This document shows positions 34,238 to 42,919 of a DNA stretch of 64,000 nucleotides, in pieces. The notes under the pieces were generated by a model that made no database searches, had not been told where the DNA came from, and saw only the letters and a list, made by a program, of their open reading frames with translations. The DNA is from Desulfosporosinus sp049943955 (GTDB taxonomy: Bacteria; Bacillota; Desulfitobacteriia; Desulfitobacteriales; Desulfitobacteriaceae), in NCBI RefSeq assembly GCF_049943955.1, contig NZ_JBNFTW010000001.1, positions 310,001 to 374,000 of the forward strand, read 5' to 3'. The stretch's first letter is position 1; every line of letters begins with the position of its first letter. The position numbers and the translations under genes were made by a program.

Positions 34238-35105
34238 CCCTATATTTTGGAGTAATACAATATGGTACATTCTTTTAGGTATCTCTACTATTATAGAATT
34301 AGTTGTCGTACTGATTAAGGCTAAAAACTACCGTAGAGTGATTATTGCATTCTACCTGACAATAACTGGGATAGTACTTGTATTTGAAACGATACTCCTG
34401 TTTTTTCTAAAAGCATATGTCTATTATCCAATGATACTTAAAAATCCCCCGCGCCCTTTTGACGACGTCCTGGCGGGTAATTTGTTTTCTCAATCTTCCG
34501 TAGGAGCTTCAGCTTTATTGGTTGTAGTTCTAAATTTAAAATCCTATTGGTTTATTATATTTGGCCTGATATATGGCCTTATTGAGGAATTATTTTTACG
34601 TTTAGGTATCTATCGTCATAACTGGTACGAAACTTGGATGACGGTTATGGGTATTCCGCTTTTCTTCTGGGTAGTTAAAAAAATGTATATAAAAGCAATG
34701 CAGGGCATTGGGCCTGTATTTTATTATGGATATATCTTTTTTGCTCTTTATACATGTAATGTTATTACTTTGGTATGGGGCTTGTTTATGTTATTTAGAC
34801 TTCAGGATTTCAACACATCTTTAATTTCGGACCCAGAAGTTAGCCGCCTTTATGGAGTGTTGGGACATTTCTTTTTGTTATCCGGTTCAGTTATGCTGAT
34901 ATATTTTTTAAGACTTAAATGGATTTGGAAAACCTTAGTGTTAATCGTTCTATATATAATCTATTATATTGGATATAAATTAAATATTATTTTGATTAGG
35001 GAAGGTTGGTTTGTATTAGTTTCAACAATTGCAATTTGTTGGACGTATCTTTCGGTATTGATAATTGACAATTTTTACAGCGGTATACCAGATGATAAAC
35101 ATTAG
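34230..35105 (+). CDS. Multi-pass membrane protein, function unknown
   Basis: 291 residues with about eight hydrophobic helices. An internal motif, LIEELFLRLGIYRHNWYETWM near residues 112-132, contains charged and aromatic residues between helices and looks functionally constrained. I chose the ATG preceded by GGTGG; a TTG 7 codons upstream is possible. AT-rich codon use matches the preceding membrane protein gene, suggesting the pair arrived or evolved together. Family not recognised with confidence. Confidence 0.7.
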   Translation: MYDPIFWSNTIWYILLGISTIIELVVVLIKAKNYRRVIIAFYLTITGIVLVFETILLFFLKAYVYYPMILKNPPRPFDDVLAGNLFSQSSVGASALLVVVLNLKSYWFIIFGLIYGLIEELFLRLGIYRHNWYETWMTVMGIPLFFWVVKKMYIKAMQGIGPVFYYGYIFFALYTCNVITLVWGLFMLFRLQDFNTSLISDPEVSRLYGVLGHFFLLSGSVMLIYFLRLKWIWKTLVLIVLYIIYYIGYKLNIILIREGWFVLVSTIAICWTYLSVLIIDNFYSGIPDDKH

Positions 35106-35490
35106 CAAGAAGAGCTTTAAAATAGGCCTAAAGGTCTCTCTATCTATAAGGTTTGCGGGTTACTGATAAAAGGGAAAGGGTACTGTAGCCTAATAATTTA
35201 GGAGACTGTACCCTAATTTATCCAGTTTTTAAGCCCCACTTCTATAAGGGGGGGGTGGCCTTTCGTTAACTTCAGGTGGGGTAGAGTCCTCCTTCGCCGC
35301 AAAGTATTCATTCCTATTGGGAAAGGCGGCTCGGCAATAATGACCACTGGACATTATTGTATCTGAAGCCCCGATGTTCGGCTTTAGCTGAACGAGTTCA
35401 CTCACTAGGTTTTATTATCTTGCAGCAATTACGTATCTTTAAACTGAAATTTTTTGCTTATGATATAATAAAAGCGAAATTAGACTTTCC
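35106..35490. other. Spacer with repeat copy B
   Basis: A 385-base spacer. Bases 35177-35215 contain an imperfect inverted repeat (GTACTGTAGCC... and ...GACTGTACCC) just ahead of repeat copy B. After the repeat is an AT-rich stretch with TATAAT at 35463-35468 that could serve the following small gene. Confidence 0.5.
35232..35401 (+). repeat. Dispersed palindromic repeat, copy B
   Basis: Matches copy A across TTCAGGTGG-GTAGAGTCCTCC, the near-palindromic CAATAATG...CATTATTG segment and the GTTCGGCTTTAGCTGAAC hairpin, ending GAGTTCAC. One arm of the CAATAATG palindrome has a mismatch (ATGACCACTGGACAT), and the first stem is shorter (GCCCCACTT...), so the copy has drifted. It shares AATTTATCCAG upstream with copy C, marking a likely left boundary. 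Confidence 0.75.
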
Positions 35491-35535
35491 ATGGTTGTAA
35501 ATGAATTTATGTTTAAGTTAAAGGAATTTGCTAGG

Positions 35536-35901
35536 ATGATATTATTCTACAGAAGTAAAAAATGTATAACGCGAATCGCTTTGATTCCGTTGGTTTTTTT
35601 TCTTTTCTTGACTGTAAATGGTACTGTTTCAAGCGGAATTTCTTCTAACAGTGTCAATCACGAAGGAATTAAAGGCAGCCAATCGATCGTACTAAATCAT
35701 ACTATTTTAACGGATACATATGGCTGGGAGAAGATTAAAGATACTTATAGCAGAGACAATATTAAGGGTATTGGATCTGGTGGCAGAGTTGATATTTTTT
35801 TTCCTTTGCCATTACTATGTCTTATTTGGAAAAACAAGAGCAAATTGCTCTGGAGCAGAAACTATACACTTGTCTCTTTGTGTGTTCGTATGGACGAATG
35901 A
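35536..35901 (+). CDS. Small exported or membrane-anchored protein, function unknown
   Basis: About 121 residues from an ATG preceded by AAGGA; the frame is open 15 codons further up without a ribosome binding site. A basic start (YRSKKCITR) and a hydrophobic stretch (IALIPLVFFLFLTV) form a signal peptide or anchor. A polar middle and a second hydrophobic stretch (FFPLPLLCLIW) near residues 88-98 follow. No family is recognised. It precedes a BceAB-like transporter, separated by a terminator. Low confidence that it is a real gene. Confidence 0.4.
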   Translation: MILFYRSKKCITRIALIPLVFFLFLTVNGTVSSGISSNSVNHEGIKGSQSIVLNHTILTDTYGWEKIKDTYSRDNIKGIGSGGRVDIFFPLPLLCLIWKNKSKLLWSRNYTLVSLCVRMDE

Positions 35902-35927
35902 CCCCTGCCCAATCATAACAATTTTTT

Positions 35928-35952
35928 AAGCCGGATATCCCGGCTTTATTTT
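35928..35952 (+). terminator. Terminator before the BceAB-like operon
   Basis: AAGCCGG/CCGGCTT stem with a 5-base loop, followed by TTATTTT. Confidence 0.75.
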
Positions 35953-35990
35953 GGTGTGCGGATTTATTATAAAAGATTGGGGATAAGGGT

Positions 35991-36755
35991 ATGATTAGTT
36001 TGGAAATACGAGATATATGGAAACATTATCAAACTAGGAATGGCAAAAAAATTGCAATCTTAAAAGGTCTTAATTTGCAGGTAAAACAGGGAGAAATGGT
36101 TGCTGTCATGGGACCATCGGGAAGCGGCAAGACAACTTTCTTAAATATCATCAGCGGTGTGGATTGTTCTGATCAGGGAAGCGTTTGGATTGACGGTCAG
36201 TATCTGGCAGAGATGAATAAAGCGGAAATAGCCTTATTCCGCAGGAGAAGCTTAGGAATGGTCTTTCAGGACTTTAATCTGATTGAAAGCCTTTCCGTGA
36301 AAGAAAACATCCTGCTGCCGATGATCCTGGAGAAAAAGCCGGCGGAGGAGCAGGAAGAACAAGTAGAAAAAATCCTTACCATTCTTGGCATCGAAGATAT
36401 CCGGGACCAAAGTATCACGGAAATATCCGGTGGAGAAAGACAGCGGACAGCTATTGGCAGGGCGCTTATCAATAATCCCGCTCTTATTTTGGCTGATGAA
36501 CCGACGGGAAATCTGGACTCTAAGTCCACTCGGGAAGTGATGAACTATTTTCTGAGGATTAATCGCGAATTTGGCACGAGTCTTTTAATGGTCACCCATG
36601 ACACCTTTGCTGCCAGCCATTGTCACAGGACTGTTTTGTTAAAAGACGGTGAATTTGTGGCCGAAGAACGGCGGGAAGGCAGCCGCAAGGAATTCCTTGA
36701 TTCTCTGACAGAAATGTTGACCTTGATGGGAGGTGAACAGGATGACCTTTTTTGA
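35991..36755 (+). CDS. BceA-like ABC transporter ATPase
   Basis: 254 residues of the MacB/BceA class: Walker A GPSGSGKTT, signature ISGGERQRTAIGRAL, Walker B LILADEPTGNLD. The start is an ATG 9-14 bases after GGGGATAAGGG. The following permease overlaps its 3' end. BceAB systems protect against cell-wall-active peptides by freeing lipid targets. A short remnant similar to its N-terminus (DVWKHYQTR) recurs near 54.87 kb. Confidence 0.9.
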   Translation: MISLEIRDIWKHYQTRNGKKIAILKGLNLQVKQGEMVAVMGPSGSGKTTFLNIISGVDCSDQGSVWIDGQYLAEMNKAEIALFRRRSLGMVFQDFNLIESLSVKENILLPMILEKKPAEEQEEQVEKILTILGIEDIRDQSITEISGGERQRTAIGRALINNPALILADEPTGNLDSKSTREVMNYFLRINREFGTSLLMVTHDTFAASHCHRTVLLKDGEFVAEERREGSRKEFLDSLTEMLTLMGGEQDDLF

Positions 36756-38646
36756 TATTTCCCGAAAAATGTTAAGGGCTAACTTTCGGCGTTACAGGCT
36801 GTATTTTTTATGCAATGTCTTTGCCCTTGTCCTGTTTTATAGTTTTGCCGCCATTTTTACGAATCAGGCGTTTATGAATCCTAAAAGCGTAAACAGCTAT
36901 ATTTCCAGCAATATTTATGCCCCAAGTCTATTTGTCGGCGTTTTTTTTGTTCTCTTTATACCCTATTCTTACCGGCAATTTCTGAAGCTCCGCCAACATG
37001 ACTATGGCATTTTAATGACCATGGGAATGAGCGAAACGGAAGTCCTAACCAATATGCTCTTGGAACAGTGCCTGATTGCGGGGATATCACTGCTCGCCGG
37101 ATTACTCCTGGGCACGTTAATCTCATTTGCCTTTTATTTCGTAATTCAACACGTAATCGGGGTATCCGAATTGCATTGGTATTTTAACGCCGATTCTTAT
37201 AAATGGACGTCTTTGCTCTATGGCCTGACGATCCTTTTCACCCTGGTAATGAGTGTCATAGGCTTCAAAAAGCTGGAACTTATCGATCTGATCAAAGATA
37301 AATTTCGAGGCGAAAGGAAAAGAAAATCAAGCAGAGGACGATTTATCTTTGGCGTGATCTTAGTCTCCGTTTCTGTTCCGATGATGCTTATTGGTTATGT
37401 TCATGCTAATTCAGTGCTTTGGCTGGAAATTAGTTTTGGCGTTATCTTGGCAGGCTCCGGTTTTATTTTGGCCCAAGTGGAGGCGTTGGATAACGTTTGG
37501 TCTAAAGTAATTCCGGGGTTTCGGGAGCACCATTTTCTCGGGATCGCTTTTAACAGGCAGCATGCCGGGTCAAGAAGCGGGATTGGTATAACAGCTGCCT
37601 GGCTGCTTGGATTTTGTATTTTTTTTGCCGGATCGACGGGGATTATGTATCCGGCCCTGACCACAGATGCCCTTGTGAGATCCCCCTATGATTTGGAATA
37701 TTCCCAGATCTTCGGCAAAAATCAGGCGACGGATACTGAGATCGTAAGTCTGCTGGCTAAAAAGGGAGTGACGGTTCAGAGGGTCAAGCAGGTGGGCTAT
37801 TTGCGAAACGGAGTCTATAATTTGTTTCCGCTTTCCGGAGTAAATAAGGAATTTGGCACCAGCTATCAAATTCCCAAAGGTGAGTTTTTGACGGTTTTTC
37901 AGTTTGACTTTCAGGATGGATACCAACATGATCTGACTTTACCGTCAACGGTCGGTTTTGATTGTGGCAAGGAGACAATGGAATTAAAGTCCGCAGGAAG
38001 TGATGTGCGTATCTTATTCAATCGAAATCCGACTCTGGCTGATCGTAATTTGGTTTTGAATGATGCTGATTATCGGGAAATAGCCGGGCAGAGCTCTGAT
38101 TATTGGGCGGGGGTCCTCAAATTGTACTCGTTTAAGCAGTGGCAGAATTCGGGTAAAGGAATTGCTGCCGTCCAGAACTATTTATTAGAAAAGAATCGAG
38201 TTGACCAGGCGGAACAACAACGTTATTTCCGGGCAACATCCAGAATTGAATCCTACACTTTGGCCCAACAGTCGGCAGAATTTTTGCTGTTTGTAATGTT
38301 TTTTGTTGAGGCTCTATTCTGTGCTGCCTCCAATATAATGATTCATTTTAAAATTAAGGCCGAAGAGGAAGAAGAGCAGAGATTATTGTCCGGTCTCTGT
38401 CGGCTGGGTGTAACCGAAGAGGAGATGCTGACAATGATACGTCATAAAAATATCTATTACTTCATACCTCAGTTAATCGCCGGTCTGTTTATGGGGAGCT
38501 TTTATGGCTACGTTGTCAATGAATTTTATGGCTATGGATGGCAGGCTGCCGGTTACAGTCTGCTCATTGGGTTAGGCTTAGCGGCGCTTCAATTTGTTAT
38601 TGTAATGAGATATTCTCGAAGAGAACTGCTGGGTTTTGGTCTATAG
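36742..38646 (+). CDS. BceB-like FtsX-family permease
   Basis: About 634 residues with the BceB layout: one N-terminal membrane helix, groups of helices, and a large extracellular domain between about residues 290 and 510, before the final three helices (near 520-545, 575-600 and 605-625). Start ATG is preceded by GGGAGGTG; a GTG three codons upstream is possible. No sensor kinase or response regulator is adjacent, which is unusual because Bce transporters normally act with a dedicated two-component system. Confidence 0.88.
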   Translation: MTFFDISRKMLRANFRRYRLYFLCNVFALVLFYSFAAIFTNQAFMNPKSVNSYISSNIYAPSLFVGVFFVLFIPYSYRQFLKLRQHDYGILMTMGMSETEVLTNMLLEQCLIAGISLLAGLLLGTLISFAFYFVIQHVIGVSELHWYFNADSYKWTSLLYGLTILFTLVMSVIGFKKLELIDLIKDKFRGERKRKSSRGRFIFGVILVSVSVPMMLIGYVHANSVLWLEISFGVILAGSGFILAQVEALDNVWSKVIPGFREHHFLGIAFNRQHAGSRSGIGITAAWLLGFCIFFAGSTGIMYPALTTDALVRSPYDLEYSQIFGKNQATDTEIVSLLAKKGVTVQRVKQVGYLRNGVYNLFPLSGVNKEFGTSYQIPKGEFLTVFQFDFQDGYQHDLTLPSTVGFDCGKETMELKSAGSDVRILFNRNPTLADRNLVLNDADYREIAGQSSDYWAGVLKLYSFKQWQNSGKGIAAVQNYLLEKNRVDQAEQQRYFRATSRIESYTLAQQSAEFLLFVMFFVEALFCAASNIMIHFKIKAEEEEEQRLLSGLCRLGVTEEEMLTMIRHKNIYYFIPQLIAGLFMGSFYGYVVNEFYGYGWQAAGYSLLIGLGLAALQFVIVMRYSRRELLGFGL

Positions 38647-38747
38647 CATAATTGCTATAAGTCAACTTCAGGGTGCATTTCAGTTTAGGTAAGTGAATTG
38701 TGCTTTCTAAATAAATATATTCTTTAGGAGTTAAGTAGGTATAATAA

Positions 38748-38789
38748 ATGAGTTGCAAGATGATCATTCGCCTTGCAACTCATTTTTCT
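38748..38789 (+). terminator. Terminator of the BceAB-like operon
   Basis: A perfect 12-base stem ATGAGTTGCAAG/CTTGCAACTCAT with a 12-base loop and a run of T. Confidence 0.9.
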
Positions 38790-39058
38790 CCAATTTCTAG
38801 TTACTAAAGTATCTTAGGATATTTTTATATTGAGATAGTATGATTATCATTCTCGGATTATTTAATTTAAGAATAAGCAGCCTGTCAAATATTCAAATAT
38901 ACTTTAGTTGAGAATCATGTGACATCCACATTCATTTTGTGTGGAAACATCTTGCTCTAAAGAAAAGCAAGCTTTTTGTCGATATATACTATAAGTACGT
39001 ATGTAGATTACTAAAATACATATATAATTGTCGAAAACACTTAAGTTTATATAATTAG

Positions 39059-39154
39059 GTAAGTTAGAGGGTAGGAAAATTTAACTAAGTCAACGGAAAG
39101 CCGCAGTACTGCTATAGGTGGGCAAATATACATTGATAATGCATGATAACTTAC
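39059..39154 (+). ncRNA. Candidate structured 5' leader of the glycan island
   Basis: GTAAGTTA (39059-39066) pairs perfectly with TAACTTAC (39147-39154), enclosing about 80 bases with AACGGAAAGCCGCAG and TATAGGTGGGC. It begins just after a TATAAT box, as a leader RNA would. The internal CGxAAAGCC recalls the core of c-di-GMP-I (GEMM) riboswitches, but the rest does not match clearly, so the class is left open. Confidence 0.3.
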
Positions 39155-39190
39155 AAATGTTGCAATATGCGTAGACTGGAGTGGATATAT

Positions 39191-39988
39191 TTGAAAGTTG
39201 TTATCTTAGCTGGCGGCTTGGGTACTAGAATCAGCGAGGAAAGTCATTTAAAGCCAAAACCTATGATTGAAATTGGGGATTCTCCGATATTATGGCACAT
39301 ATTGAAGACTTATAGCCACTACGGATTTAACGAATTTGTTATTTGCTGCGGATACAAGGGATATGTCATTAAGGAATATTTTGCCGATTATTATTTGCAC
39401 CGTTCAGATATTACGTTTGATTTTTCCAACAATAACGAAATGGTTATCCATAGCAACGTGGCGGAGCCTTGGCGGGTTACAGTCGTAGATACAGGATTGA
39501 CAACTCAGACAGGTGCAAGGATCAAAAGGGTCCATAAATATATAGGTGATGAAACATTTATGATGACGTATGGTGACGGTGTTGCAAATGTTGATATCAA
39601 TAAACTATTAGGATTTCATAAAAAACATCAGAAACTTGCTACCATGACTGCAATACAACCCGGTGGGAGATTTGGTGTCTTGGACATTGATGAACATCAG
39701 ACGATTAATAAGTTTGCTGAGAAGGCAAAAGAAGACGGTGGTTGGATCAATGCAGGATTTATGGTCTTAGAACCTCAGGTGTTTGATTATTTGGATGATA
39801 CGGAAAATCTCATATTTGAGCAGGGGCCTTTGGAGAAGTTAGCCTCAGACGGCCAATTAGTTGCGTACAAACATAGGGGATTCTGGCAATGCTTGGATAC
39901 GCTTAGAGACAAGGCAAAATTAGAAGAAATGTGGAATTCAGGCAAGGCTCCGTGGAAGGTTTGGGAGAAGCAAAATAGCGGAAAGTGA
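39191..39988 (+). CDS. rfbF: Glucose-1-phosphate cytidylyltransferase
   Basis: 265 residues from a TTG behind TGGAGTGG, which gives the standard family start (LKVVILAGGLGTR). Nucleotidyl-transfer motif LAGGLGTRISEESHLKPKPMIEIG and the metal-binding YGDGVAN are clear, with the late HRGFWQCLDTLRDK typical of RfbF. It makes CDP-glucose. The usual partner, CDP-glucose 4,6-dehydratase (RfbG), is not in the window, so the onward use of CDP-glucose is unclear. First gene of the glycan island. Confidence 0.92.
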   Translation: MKVVILAGGLGTRISEESHLKPKPMIEIGDSPILWHILKTYSHYGFNEFVICCGYKGYVIKEYFADYYLHRSDITFDFSNNNEMVIHSNVAEPWRVTVVDTGLTTQTGARIKRVHKYIGDETFMMTYGDGVANVDINKLLGFHKKHQKLATMTAIQPGGRFGVLDIDEHQTINKFAEKAKEDGGWINAGFMVLEPQVFDYLDDTENLIFEQGPLEKLASDGQLVAYKHRGFWQCLDTLRDKAKLEEMWNSGKAPWKVWEKQNSGK

Positions 39989-40082
39989 TAAATTCTTTAA
40001 TTCTTTAATTCACCATGCAGAGGTATATACTGACTGAATGTGTGAATTCGTGCAATATATTGCAAAAAGAAGGCCTAAAGAC

Positions 40083-41054
40083 ATGACAACACCTAAAATT
40101 AGCATAATTATGCTCATTTACAACCGCGAGGAATTTATAGAGCGAGCGATTAAAAGCATTCTTATGCAAACACTTGACGACTTCGAGTTCATCATTGTTA
40201 ATAATGGTTCTTCCGATCGAAGCGGTGCGATTGCAGATGAATATGCTGAAAACGATTCAAGAATCCATGTAATCCACCGCAAACGCGGAAACATTGGCAG
40301 CGGACGTAACGCTGGATTAGATGTTGCCAAGGGTGAATATGTAGCCTTCATCGACGATGACGATTATGCAGAGCCTGATTTTTTGGAGTTTTTGTACGAG
40401 CTTGCTAAGTCGCATAACACAGATATTGCGGTGTGCGGTTCGAACAAAGAGGAAAACGGTGAGGTGCTGCCAAACAACATTTATGTCTATGACGAACTTT
40501 ATGTCATGGATACAGAACAGGCAATGGATGCATATCTGAGGCGTTTATACTACAATGCAGCTATGCCGACTAAGCTTATTCGGCGGGAGATTTTCGATAA
40601 AGTCCGTTTTTCAGATACTGGTAACTACGATGATATCTCGACAACCTATCGCTATTTTGCCAACGCGAAGATAGTTGCAGCTCATGGTATTCCGAAATAT
40701 ACCTTCTACCGCCACCCGGGGAACAACTCTAGTGCGGCTACAAAACACCACTTACTCAACGCGATTCAGCTCTTCGAATACCTAGCGGCGTTCCGTGAAC
40801 GAACAGAGTATATTAGCCGGATGCTGCCGCAGCTTGCTGACTTAGCCCAATACAGCGAGTGGTCGTATATGATTTCGATGGTAGAGAAAATTTACAGGTT
40901 TAAACTGACGAATTGTGATGAACCGTTGAAGTTTATGCGTAGTGTACTTAGGAGGAATTGGGATGAGTTTTTTTATGGAAAATATATAGAGAATTTTGAG
41001 AAAGAGTGGATGGAGAAGTACATTCTAAACGATAGGGGTTTGGTAGCACAATGA
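40083..41054 (+). CDS. Family 2 glycosyltransferase
   Basis: 323 residues. GT-A fold with KISIIMLIYNREEFIERAIKSIL at the start, the N-D-S pattern IIVNNGSSDRSG and the metal-binding acidic run FIDDDDY near residue 100. The chosen ATG follows AGAAGG; an ATG 15 codons upstream has no site. Its stop overlaps the next gene (ATGA). It should transfer a sugar to a growing glycan; donor and acceptor are unknown. Confidence 0.88.
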   Translation: MTTPKISIIMLIYNREEFIERAIKSILMQTLDDFEFIIVNNGSSDRSGAIADEYAENDSRIHVIHRKRGNIGSGRNAGLDVAKGEYVAFIDDDDYAEPDFLEFLYELAKSHNTDIAVCGSNKEENGEVLPNNIYVYDELYVMDTEQAMDAYLRRLYYNAAMPTKLIRREIFDKVRFSDTGNYDDISTTYRYFANAKIVAAHGIPKYTFYRHPGNNSSAATKHHLLNAIQLFEYLAAFRERTEYISRMLPQLADLAQYSEWSYMISMVEKIYRFKLTNCDEPLKFMRSVLRRNWDEFFYGKYIENFEKEWMEKYILNDRGLVAQ

Positions 41055-42157
41055 ACGATTTTGACATTGAATTTAAAACAATTCAGGGGGAGTATTATTC
41101 CCAGCCCATAGATGATTTGTTGTCAAGAATTTCTGACAAGAAAGGAAGCGCAGTAATATTCGGTTCGGGAGCAGTTGGGTGTTCTGTTGCGGGAAGTTTG
41201 ATTAGTTTAGGCGGACAAATAATTGCATTTTGTGACAATTACAAGAAAGGTATGAATGAAAGATTTCAGCTCCCGATTATCTCGCCTAAAGAGTTGCTTC
41301 GAAGTTATAAGGAAGCGATAGTTATCGTGGCGGTGGATTATAAACAGAATGATGAAATCTTTAATCAACTTCTGGGCATGGGTTTTCTTAGAGAAAACAT
41401 TTATAGGCGTTATTTTGAACTCTATGATATAGATCAAATGAACCAACACTATGAAGGTTATAAATGGGCATATAATTTTTTCGACGACGATGTTTCGAAG
41501 AAACTTTTGGTCGATAGGATAAGGATGTATTTAACAGGAGTTGAAATTACTAAAACTTCAACCGCCCCGCAATATTTTGAACCTAAAATTATTAGTTTGG
41601 AAGAAAATGAGGTATTTGTTGATGGTGGCGCTTGGATTGGTGATACGGCGGATGAATTTATAAGACACACAAAATTAGGAAAGGCACGAGGATATCGCTA
41701 TATTTATTCTTTTGAGCCGGATAATGTAGCTCGAGAAAAGGCAACCCACCTATTGGGAAATTACACCAATGTAGATGTGATTGGCAAAGGGTTATGGAGT
41801 TGTGATACAGAGCTTAAATTTTTCAGTGACGGCGGCAATGCCGGTTCTAGTTTCGTAATCGGAAATTGTTCGATTTCCATACCCGTTACATCACTTGACA
41901 GTTTTTTTGCGGGAAAACCGAATCATGATTTGCCCACTTTTATCAAGCTGGATATAGAGGGAGCGGAAAAAGAAGCTCTTATTGGTGCGAGAAATATTAT
42001 CAGAAAGAAGCATCCTAAACTCGCCGTTTGCGTTTATCACAAGCCGGAGGATATATACGAATTGCCGAAACTGATCTATGAAATGGACCCAAGCTATAAA
42101 TTTACCTTAGAGCAGTATGCTGACGGGATTTATGAAACCGTGCTATATGCTGTATAA
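41051..42157 (+). CDS. Rossmann-like module fused to FkbM-family methyltransferase
   Basis: 368 residues in two parts. Residues 25-125 form a Rossmann-like module (AVIFGSGAVGCSVAGSL, then FCDNYKKG, LPIISPKELL and AIVIVAVDYK). Residues 165-368 form an FkbM SAM-dependent methyltransferase (EVFVDGGAWIGDTADEF as the SAM-binding loop, YSFEPDN, and FIKLDIEGAEKEAL). It probably O-methylates a sugar in the glycan. The same kind of N-terminal module appears on a radical SAM protein and on a decayed TylF-like methyltransferase downstream. Confidence 0.87.
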   Translation: MNDFDIEFKTIQGEYYSQPIDDLLSRISDKKGSAVIFGSGAVGCSVAGSLISLGGQIIAFCDNYKKGMNERFQLPIISPKELLRSYKEAIVIVAVDYKQNDEIFNQLLGMGFLRENIYRRYFELYDIDQMNQHYEGYKWAYNFFDDDVSKKLLVDRIRMYLTGVEITKTSTAPQYFEPKIISLEENEVFVDGGAWIGDTADEFIRHTKLGKARGYRYIYSFEPDNVAREKATHLLGNYTNVDVIGKGLWSCDTELKFFSDGGNAGSSFVIGNCSISIPVTSLDSFFAGKPNHDLPTFIKLDIEGAEKEALIGARNIIRKKHPKLAVCVYHKPEDIYELPKLIYEMDPSYKFTLEQYADGIYETVLYAV

Positions 42158-42178
42158 AGAAAGGATTAGGAATTTGCA

Positions 42179-42364
42179 ATTTCCAAAATCCAACTAATAA
42201 TGTTCATATATAATCGCGAGGTAACCCTTGGGTACAGGTTTTTAAAGAAAACCGTGAACAACTTTGATTTTATCTGTTATGACAATGGTTTTCTGAAAGA
42301 CTACGTGGCGAGCTACGGAAACCTTAGGATGAGTTATATGGTGGAAATTTTCGAGGTTTTTTAG
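42179..42364 (+). pseudogene. Remnant of a family 2 glycosyltransferase N-terminus
   Basis: Reads ISKIQLIMFIYNREV and then FDFICYDNGFLKDYV before a stop, matching the start of the intact GT2 upstream (KISIIMLIYNREE and FEFIIVNNGSSDRSG) with a gap. No full domain remains. It sits directly after the FkbM gene. Confidence 0.7.
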
Positions 42365-42369
42365 AGGTA

Positions 42370-42913
42370 ATGGTTGGAGATATATATATAATTATCAAGG
42401 ATGAGCAAAAAGAACACCGAATAACTTCAGGAAATGTCATTTTTGAATTGAATCCTGTCGTCACAATAGAGTTAAATTCCGAATTATGCATGGGTTACAA
42501 TTTGAGCTCAGACTCAAAGGCGGAAACTTATTTAAAGATGCATGCAAAATCCAGGATGACTGTAAACGGTCATTTCAAGGTTTTCTAAGGTTCAAGCATT
42601 GAGGTATTTTTCGGAGGGGTTTTAACGCTCGGAAGTGGATATATCAATTCAGATTGTGTGATAGCCTGTGCTAATCGTATTAAATCGGAGACGGTGCGGT
42701 TATAGCACCTGGGGTTTTCATCTATGACAGCAATCACCATGGGATTACCGACGAGCAGGGCAACCTACTGAATCCGCCTGAACCAGTTATTATTGGAAAC
42801 CATGCTTGGATTGGCGTTGATGCAATCATACTTAAACGCATGATGTTCCGTCAAGATGTGCCGCGGTAGGGAACCAAGCTGTGGTAATTGAGGAGAATAT
42901 TGACTGGAAGTGA
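42370..42913 (+). pseudogene. Decayed hexapeptide-repeat acyltransferase
   Basis: The frame breaks at least three times. Across the frames one reads a left-handed beta-helix acetyltransferase of the WbbJ/maltose acetyltransferase type: VILTLGSG-like turns, IGDGAVIAPGVFIYDSNHHGI (catalytic histidine region), then NPPEPVIIGNHAWIGVDAIILK and a final GNQAVVIEENIDWK. The intact first 72 codons carry the N-terminal part. It probably once acetylated a glycan sugar and is now inactive. Confidence 0.75.
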
Positions 42914-42919
42914 TCAAAA

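Larger units (their letters stand above)
38647..39190. other. Spacer with terminator and a possible structured leader
   Basis: This 544-base spacer separates the BceAB-like genes from the glycan island. It holds the terminator listed separately, an AT-rich stretch including GATTATCATTCTC around 38839-38855 (half of a Fur-box-like sequence, not convincing), a TATAAT at 39048-39053, and a possible leader fold described next. Confidence 0.5.

Noticed and set aside
35536..35901. Antimicrobial-peptide precursor linked to the BceAB-like transporter
   Set aside because: No cysteine-rich or double-glycine leader pattern and no modification enzymes; the reading frame itself is doubtful.
38839..38855. 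Fur-box upstream of the glycan island
   Set aside because: Only one half of the inverted repeat matches, and no iron gene is near.
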